Assembly (NCBI RefSeq): GCF_019175285.1
Contig: NC_056526.1
Coordinates: 125,513,271-125,577,270 of the forward strand
Direction: 5' to 3'
Origin: Sceloporus undulatus
Taxonomy: Eukaryota; Chordata; Lepidosauria; Squamata; Phrynosomatidae
Length of the DNA stretch: 64,000 nt
The translations under genes were made by a program, and so were the position numbers. Below the pieces are notes generated by a model. That model had not been told where the DNA came from. It saw nothing but the letters and a program-made list of their open reading frames with translations, and ran no database searches. This document shows positions 36,301-45,300 of the stretch, in pieces (position 1 is the first letter of the stretch; each line of letters begins with the position of its first letter).

Positions 36301-39300
36301 TGATCATTTTGATCCTAAAGATACATGCAGAGGAGTAAGTGTGGGAGTTCTTGTTCTTGTCCTTATTATTCATACATCAACAATATAAAGCCAGTCATGT
36401 TTAATTACGAGTATTTGTGATACAATCGTGAGGAGCTGAACATTTTTGGTCATGTAAATCTTTCAATAGCTCTGTTACATTTAGAGTGTCACTTATACCT
36501 CAGGGTTGTTGAAAGCACAAATTAGTATGTCACAGAACTGAATAGTGGAAGAAAAGACATTTTGTTGTTGTTAAAAAAAATGTCCAATTGCTAGAAGCCT
36601 GATTGAAATAACTGCACTCTTTTTTGAAATAGGCAGGAAATGTATTAGCACCACTTGTATTGAAATGATCATACAAATACTATATTTTATGAAGGAGTAA
36701 AGAGCAATAAGGAGAAGTTTTTTGTCCTTCTAGTCTCAGAGGTAATACTAGAAGCATTAACAGTCCTAAAAGCTGATGTGTGCATGTATGTTCATGTGCC
36801 TTCACATCTTCTGTCAACTCATGATGATGCCATGAATTTTATAGGGTTTGCTTAGGCAAGGAATACTCAGTTTTTGCCAGTTGCTTCCTCTGAAATCACA
36901 GCCAACATGTCCCATCCAAGTATCATCCAGGGCTAACCCTCAATTGGGGTCTGGTGCCTTTAGGGTATTTCGGCCAATACTGACACCAAAAGATAGACGT
37001 AGCTCATTACTTTTAATCAAATTTTTGTTTTAAGCTTTCATGTGATTTTGAATAAAGATTGTTAAGTAAAACAAAGGTAAAGTTAAATAATGAAACAAAA
37101 TACAGTGGAGCCTTGTTATACGCTGGGGTTTGGTTCCAAGATCCCTGTGTATAAAAAATCCATTTACTCTCATTAAACATAATGACATAGCAAAATGGTG
37201 TCCCTTATAAAAAATGGAAAATCAAGGTTAGATATTTGAAATTTATACTTTTTGGAACATTTTCAAACCGTGGATGCTTGAATCCATGTATAAAAAATCT
37301 GTGTATAAGAAGGGCCGACTGTAATAGCAAAGTATAAAAGCAGCACATGCTGAGATTGGTTATGCTTTGTCTTCTTAACAGCATCAAACAACATGACAGA
37401 TATGGTCAGCTGATCCTAGGAAATGCTTCTGCAGCAGACACCGGTGAATACAGCTGCTGGCTACTGGTCTGCAATGGGTACAGTTGCAAGAAGGATGAGT
37501 CAAAAGCAGGGTCAACATATATATTTTTTGCAGGTAATGGAGTGGACAGTTGATTCAAAGGATAATGTTTAAGACAGGAGTATTTATTTCTTGATCTAAG
37601 CTTTCCATATTTTTCCAGTCCCTCAACTATGGCCTTCCCCCAAGACTATCTCAGCTACAGCATCTTGCAGTTACATAGAATGAAAAAGTAGCCAGGAGTA
37701 ACCAGAAAGCAGATGTGGCTTTACTGGTAGATTTTTTGGTAATTTTCAACAGGTAACCAGGAACACTCCCTGGTGCAGAACAACTATGTGAATTTGGATC
37801 TGGTACTCTTTCTTGTCTGTCCTGGAACAGATCAAACCTGAACTCTTCCTGGAAGCCAAGCTGGTTAAATTGAGGCTGTCATGCTTTGGACACATCATGA
37901 GAAGGTATATTCATTAGAAAAGACAATAATGCCAGGAAAGGTGGAAGGCAATAGAGAGGAAGACCACATACTCGATGGACAGACTCAATCGAGGAGATCA
38001 TGATCTGGGCCTGCAGGACTTGAGCAGAGCAGTTGAGGATAGAGGGGCTTGGAAATGCCAATTCACAGGATTGCCATGAGTCAAAGTTTACTTGAAGGCA
38101 GCTAACAATAACATTCTTTGTGGGCTTACAGTTTCTTGGCTCAGAATTTTTCAATTTTAATTGTATTCAAAAGGTTGATTCAACAGGTAAACAAACAGAG
38201 ATGGTCAGACAAGATAGGGTAAAACCAAATTCATTGGAAAAGAAGTGGGAATTGTTTCCAGACACTGAACTTTATTGTATTGGCCCTGGAATGGGCCTGT
38301 AGCATCCCAAAACGGAACGTTCTGGGGACAGGAGGCAGCAGGGAACGCATTTTACTGCACAGCAAGAACGCTGCCTCCACCGCCGAACATCCCCATCCCG
38401 TTCTGGATGTCTTCTCCAGAGGGCGATTTCCGGGAACACTTCTCAAGCGTTCCTGAAAATCGCCCCCTCTGGGACGCATCTGGAACAGGATGGGGATGCT
38501 TGGTGGCAGCGGCAGCATTCTCACTGTGCAGTAAAATGTGTTCCCCACCGCCTCCCGTCCCCAAAATGTTCTGTTTTGGGATGCTACAGGCCCGTTCCAG
38601 AGCCAATGCGATAAAGTTCAGTGTTTCACAATAGATTAGCCAGGCCTGATCTGTCAAGTAGGTTTGCAACTTCAATTTACTCGCAACTTCAATCAGTTAA
38701 TCCCTTTCTTGCCATAATCACAAGACTGAAAGGGACCTCATGGGGATCATGCAGATGAGCTCTAAATCTCATAATATATTTTAATAAGAATGTATTAGAC
38801 ACTTTATAATGGTATGTGCAACAAATGTTATAATTAGCTTGGATTATGGTCTCTTTTGTATACATGATGAACTATCTTACATACATACTTATTTTGGAAG
38901 ATAGTTCAATCTTATTTTATGATTGCAGTGTTTGGGCTTGCTGAACCAATTAGACATCTTCATTCCCATGTAACTGGGGCCCAAGCATAGAGTTGAGGAG
39001 AAGGGTGGATTTTACCAGGGACCAGCATAGGTTGAAATCCAATTATAATGACAGCAAAAAATATTTGTCGTTATAGAATATGCTTGAAGATATTTCTGGA
39101 AACCTATTTCACTGAGTCAATCAGAGAAGCTTAGAACAGAACAAGCAACATTTAACCAGTAAACTGGTGTCTTAAACCCTTCTCTAGATGAAAAGGAGTA
39201 TGCATGTTTAGTTAAATTATGTTTTATAGTATAAGTAAGTTTGTATTTCCATTTATTCCCTGTTCTCTTCAGAATTAGAAGTCCCAGAAGTCCTTGTGCA

Positions 39301-42300
39301 TAAAATGAGAGAACTTGTCGAAGAGAAAAACAGAGAGACATGGGCCTGCACCAGTCAGGCCAAAAGGTCCATTGTCAGGCTGCATTGGGGGTGTGGCGTT
39401 TAGATGATGCATGCCCCCAAACTGTGCAGAAACTGTGCTGGGGTTGCCTAAGGAGCCCAAACCTAGCTGCAAAAGAAACAGAAAAAAACTTACTCCTTTT
39501 GTTAGCTGGATTGAAAACCACGGCAGCAGCCAGGATCAGGGGCAAGGACATGCGTTTGCCGCATCCCCAGTTCGAATGGCATCAGAGCGACCGTGGTCCA
39601 CTTTTTCAGGCCCAGCTGCTTGAGGCCATGATTTTACTTCAACATGGCTTGGGCAACACACTAAGTAAAGAAATAAATGAGCAAAAATTATTTCAGTCCA
39701 GAGATAGTGTCTATGGCACCTGAAAATATAGGAAAGGTACAAGATTAAAGGCATGCAGTCCACTGGATTTTTTTTAAATAGCATGTTGTGAGGTTTTGAG
39801 TGTTGGACTATAACTTTGGAGCCCAGAGTTCATATCCCTGCTTGGCCATAGAAACCCACTGGGTGACCTTGGGCAAGTTGCACTTTCTCAGCCTTAGAGG
39901 TGTACAAAGGCAAACCCTTCTGAACAAATCTTGCCAAGAAAACTGTGATAGGTTCACCTTAGGGTTGCCATAAATTGGAAATGCCCTGCAGATACACAAC
40001 AACAGCAACAGCTCATCACTGAGCCATGCTGTCATGATTAAATAAATATAATTATTTTTTGCTTTAAAGGTGTGTTATAGTAAAGTTGTCCGTTTATCAG
40101 AATTTGCTTACATTGGCCCAATGTAAGCAAAAAAACAACAACAAGCAAACAAACAAAACAAGCGTTGAGGGTGACACGGTAGAAATGACCCAGTGCACGT
40201 TATTCTGGGATTACAGAAATATTGGACATTTTTAAAATAATTCACATACAAACTTCTGCTTCATGAGACATAAGATTGTGCATATATATGTTTCAGCATG
40301 TTTGAGTTGTGGAGCTGCACTGCATATTTAAAAGAGCCATGGGTAATTAGGAGCATCTGCCCATGTTTGGTATATAAAGTCAATAATATTATGGGTATTT
40401 ATGCTGAGCAAGCGTACTGTAGGGTTCAGAAGGCACTGTGCATGCACCAGCTCCTCATCAGACAAGAAGCAAGAATATGTGGTGAAACCACACTGGTCTG
40501 TGTAAAGAGGGGTGCAAGAGACTTCAAATACACAAGCCTTCATAGTTCTGTGTAGAGCCTCAGGTCCTTTATTTGTTTTTCAGATCATGTCATATGCTCA
40601 TGAAGAATAACAGAAATACTAAATTTATCAGAATTTGCAACTGTAATTAAAATAACCTTTTCTTTCATGGTTGATATTATTGCCAAGATATCAGAATTAT
40701 AACTTTACTCATGATATTGCTTCTTTACACAGATAAAGGAGACCTTTTTGTTCCATCTCCCAGTTATTTTGAAGTTGTCTACCTCAACCCAGATAAACCT
40801 GCAGTGATTCCTTGCCGAGTGACCAACCCATCAGCAAAAGTAACTCTACATCAGGAGTTTCCAGCTGAAGAAATTAAAGTGGATGGAACCAACATCATCT
40901 ATGATGTGAAAAAGGGGTTTGTTTATCAGCACCCAACCTCCAATCAGAAAGGAGTTGTTTACTGCAGAGCTGAATCACGGGGAGCTCCTCAGATTTCCAT
41001 TAAGTACCAGTTGCTTTATGTTGAAGGTACTGTATATACTCAACTATAAGTCGATTTCATGTGTAAGTTGAGGGCAAGTTTTGGGGTCAAAATTATGGAT
41101 TTTGATATGATTCATGGCTAAGTCGAGAGTAAAATTTATGGGCATGTAACAAAGAATCCAAAGGACGAAGCAAAGGAAAACAATGCCAAAGAACTTACAG
41201 AATTCCAGCAGGCATAACTGCTTGTGCTCATACTAAAGGCTGGATGGATAAGAGAAAGAGCAGGTCAGTGCTACCAGGATAGATTGTGCTTTTGCCTTTC
41301 ACCAGGGGATTGTTTCTTTTTTAATATAAGAATTAAAGTACAGTACTTGCATTGATCCATGGATAAGTTGACCAAGTTTTTTAAAATCAAGTTTTTGACT
41401 AAAAATTCTAGATTTATACATGAGTATATGTAGTAAAACTACATGAAATGTATTTGCATTTTTAAGAATTGATTGGATGAGAGAACCAATAAATGCCAGG
41501 AGCTATAGGCTATTTTTCAGAGGAAGGAACTTTGTCTAAGAAAACACTATGAAATGCACAGGGTTTCCATAAACTGACAGACAAGTTGAAAGCATGCGTA
41601 CACACACACACACATTTTAAGAACTTTCAAAAAACAAATTTTCTTTCTGTTAAATCAACACAAAGAAAGATAATCTTATTTCATTTTGAAAATTAAAAAG
41701 ACCACTCTAGCGGCCCATTCACACTGAAATAACTCAGCGTGGAACCCAGGTTATTTCATAGGAGTTTGCACACTTTGACTGCACTCAGTGCAGTTTGCAG
41801 GGTGGGGCAAAGATGCACTTGACCCAGTATATTTGACACTGGGTCAACTAATGAGTTTTTTTCATGGTGCCGTAATGATCCGGATCTTCAGTAGTGAGAA
41901 CTCACTACCGAAGAGATCAGGATCACACGGGATTGTTTTGAAAATGTTGCCTCTTCCTTCTGCCTCCTTTTACTCCCCCCATCTGCCGCTGCCACTCCCT
42001 TTGTCCTCCTTTCTCTTCCTCCTCTTCTTCCTCTCCCCCCATCTCCTGCCACGATCAAATCTCTTGTGGCATTTTATCCGTATTCCATTCCACCCCACAA
42101 TGTGAACAGTAATAGGGATAAAATGTCACAGGGAGATTTGATCATGGCAAACGTAGTTCTAACAGTAGCCTTTTGTTCTATGTACAGATTTCTCATCAGG
42201 GCTATCAGATGGGGTGGCAATCTCAAGACTTTAAGAGTGTTCCATAGCTTTTCGTGATATATGCAGTCAAAGGCTTTGCTATAATATATAAAACACATGC

Positions 42301-45300
42301 TCATTTTCTTCTGGCATTCCTTGGTGCACTTCGTTATCCGTCATTTATTAATGATCATCCATTTAACCATATACTAGCAATAGTATCAATCAATCAATCT
42401 TTATTTACAGTCAGTAGACCATGAAATGTCTTAAAACCATATAAAATAGAAAGGTTACATAAAAATACAAGAAGTTTGCATAAAATTAAATTATCAGATT
42501 GGGCTACAACACTGGAGATTATTTTTGGTTATATAATTATAGCTCTAGGGCAGTGATGGTGAACCTATGGCACGAGTGCCAGCATTCAGAGCCCTCTCTG
42601 TGGGCACACTCACCATCACCTCAGCATAGAGTTCACCATAGTTTGTTACTAGAAATTCAGAGGGACATGGCACGTTGCGATACATAAGTGGGTTTTGGGT
42701 TGCAGTTTGGGCACTCAGTCTCTAAAACGTTTGCCATCACTGCTCTAGGTTGTGTTGTCATTAGTCTGCAGTAGTATATGAAAAAAAATTAAAAAGCTTG
42801 AGCCTGTGTTTTAAGCAAGCTGAACAATAAATTAATAACAATAAAATTATCTGAGTAAAAGTTACAAAACATGTAGACACTTTTCTTTCTGTTTGGTAAC
42901 CCACTGGGAGTTAAGTTGAACTTTTAATTTTATCTCACCTGTCCTTTTTAACCAGTTCCCAGTGGCCCACCTTCAGCTACAATCAAAGCGTCATCCAATA
43001 CTGCAGAAGGTGGTGATGATATCAGCGTTCTGTGCACAGTGTTGGGAGAGCCAGAAGTAGAAGTGGAATTTAACTGGATATATCCAGGGCAAGAGGTAAG
43101 CTGTTGTTTATTTCTCTAAAGCCAAAACAGAGAATTAGGTACAGAACACTTGCTTTAGAATGGACTTTTGACATATGAATTGGATGAAGACAAAGCTTAT
43201 TAGCTACAGCCAGAGCAGCCTCCATAAATCATGTGGAGACAATGTTGCATGCTAACTTAATTTTTACCACCACTTAGTTTGGAAAGATTTAAAAAGAGGT
43301 ATCATCTGGCCTAATGAGATCAAGAGAGAGAGATTCAACATTTTAGGCATGTATACACACATTGTTAATAAGTTACTGGTGTTTGTGAGCACAGGAAGTT
43401 CTGACAGGCTTCTTTCTTGAATTTTAATTTTTTTTAAAATTTCTTTACCTGTAGAACATAGACCTGACTCCTATTGTTAGTCTGAACTAAAATACACATA
43501 TAGAATCTGTGGCATTTATCTAGATGTTGGGTCATCTTTCAACAATTTATTCAGTAACCTGCTGGTGCTCTTGGACATCTCAGCGGCTTTCGATACCATA
43601 GACCATGGTATCCTTCTGGAGCGCCTGGAGGAGGTGGGAATCGGGGGCACTGCGCTTCAGTGGTTCCGGTCCTACCTCTCTGGGAGGTTCCAGATGGTGC
43701 AGCTGGGAGACGTTTGCTCCGACAGGAGACCCCTAACATCTGGGGTCCCTCAAGGAGCTATTCTGTCTCCTATGCTCTTTAACATTTACATGAAACCGCT
43801 GGGAGAGATCATCCGGAGACATGGGGCGCGGGGTTATCAGTACGCTGATGACACCCAAATAGTCTTCTCTATGCCTCCGACTGATGCAGTGACCGGGGAA
43901 GGCATCTCTCCTCTCGTGGCCTGTCTGGAGTCGGTAATGGGCTGGATGAGGGAAAACAGACTCAGCCTCAATCCAGAGAAAACGGAAGTACTTGTGATAG
44001 GTTCTCCTGGTCCAGGGATGGCGGTGATTCCACCTGTCCTGAATGGGGTCACGCTCCCCGTGAAGGACTCGGTACGCAGCTTGGGGGTGCTCCTTGACTC
44101 GTCGCTCCACCTTACATCTCAAGTGGATGCGACAGTCAGGAGCACCTGTTATCAGCTTCGGCGGATACGCCAGCTGCGTCCCTACCTGGGCCAGAGGGAC
44201 CTTGAAACTGTTGTACACGCTCTGGTAACCTCTCGCTTGGATTTCTGCAATGCGCTCTACATGGGGCAACCCTTGTATCATACCCGGAAGCTGCAATTGG
44301 TGCAGAATATGGCAGCCCGACTGGTCACCAATACATCTAGGGCCAGTCATATAACCCCAGTGCTTAAAGAGCTGCACTGGCTGCCTATTCGCTTCCGGGC
44401 GCAATACAAGGTGTTGGTCGTTACCTATAAAGCCCTAAATGGCTTGGGCCCAGGGTATCTGATGGACCGCCTCTCCCCATATAATCCGCCCCGCACCCTC
44501 AGATCATCTGGGCAGCAACTTTTAAGAGTTCCGGAGGCCAGGTTAGTCTCAACTTCTAGGAGGGCCTTTACGACCTCGGCCCCCAGCCTCTGGAACTCGC
44601 TGCCCATAGAGCTCCACGCAGCCACCTCCCTTCCCCAATTTAAGAAGGGGTTGAAAACCTATTTATTCGAGCAGGCCTACCCCTGAATATCTTCCCCCAG
44701 AATGTGAACTCATCTCCCCCTTTTCCTCTGCCAGCATTAGACTGGCATGAGGTTGTAATGGTTTTAACATGTCTATGTCTAGGTTTTATTCTTAACATTG
44801 TATTTGTATATTGTATTGTTAACTCTGTTGTGCACCGCCCTGATTTGAAGAAGGGCGGTATAAAAATAAAACTTTTATTATTTATTATTTATTCTACTTG
44901 AACTAATTGAGAGGAGTCCATTCACAGTGTTTGCCTTTGTCTTTTGAAGCAAACTTGTGATTCTTCATACCTGTGAGATCCTTCATACCTGTGAGGATCA
45001 GTTTGTAGATACTGTTCATACTACCTGTATGAAATGCTAATGAATGAGTATTTACAGATATACTCATTTGTTACCAATGTTACAGCTACAGAATCATTGT
45101 GGATAAAGGATATGCAACTGTACTTCTGTTCTAGAAGCAAGGCAAATGATATGCACTGCAGAATGTGATTCTATGCAGGTTGCATATCCCTTATTCAGAA
45201 TGCCTAGGGTCAGAAGTATTTTGGATTTTTCCAGATTTTGGAATAATTGCATATACATAATGAGATATCTTGGGGATGGGACCCAGGTCTAAACACGAAA

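Noticed and set aside
38231-38675. Three open frames of 105-119 codons on both strands
   Set aside because: They lie in a palindromic transposon, so both strands carry the same kind of frame; the translation has no known family.
39340-39723. A 127-codon open frame in PDGFRL intron 3
   Set aside because: No recognisable domain; the segment looks like worn transposon DNA.
20661-40012. tRNA-like A and B boxes in several places
   Set aside because: They belong to tRNA-derived SINE heads, not to functional tRNA genes; each is followed by a SINE body and tail.
43733-44404. A 223-codon minus-strand open frame
   Set aside because: It is the antisense shadow of the L2 reverse transcriptase frame, whose motifs are clear on the plus strand.
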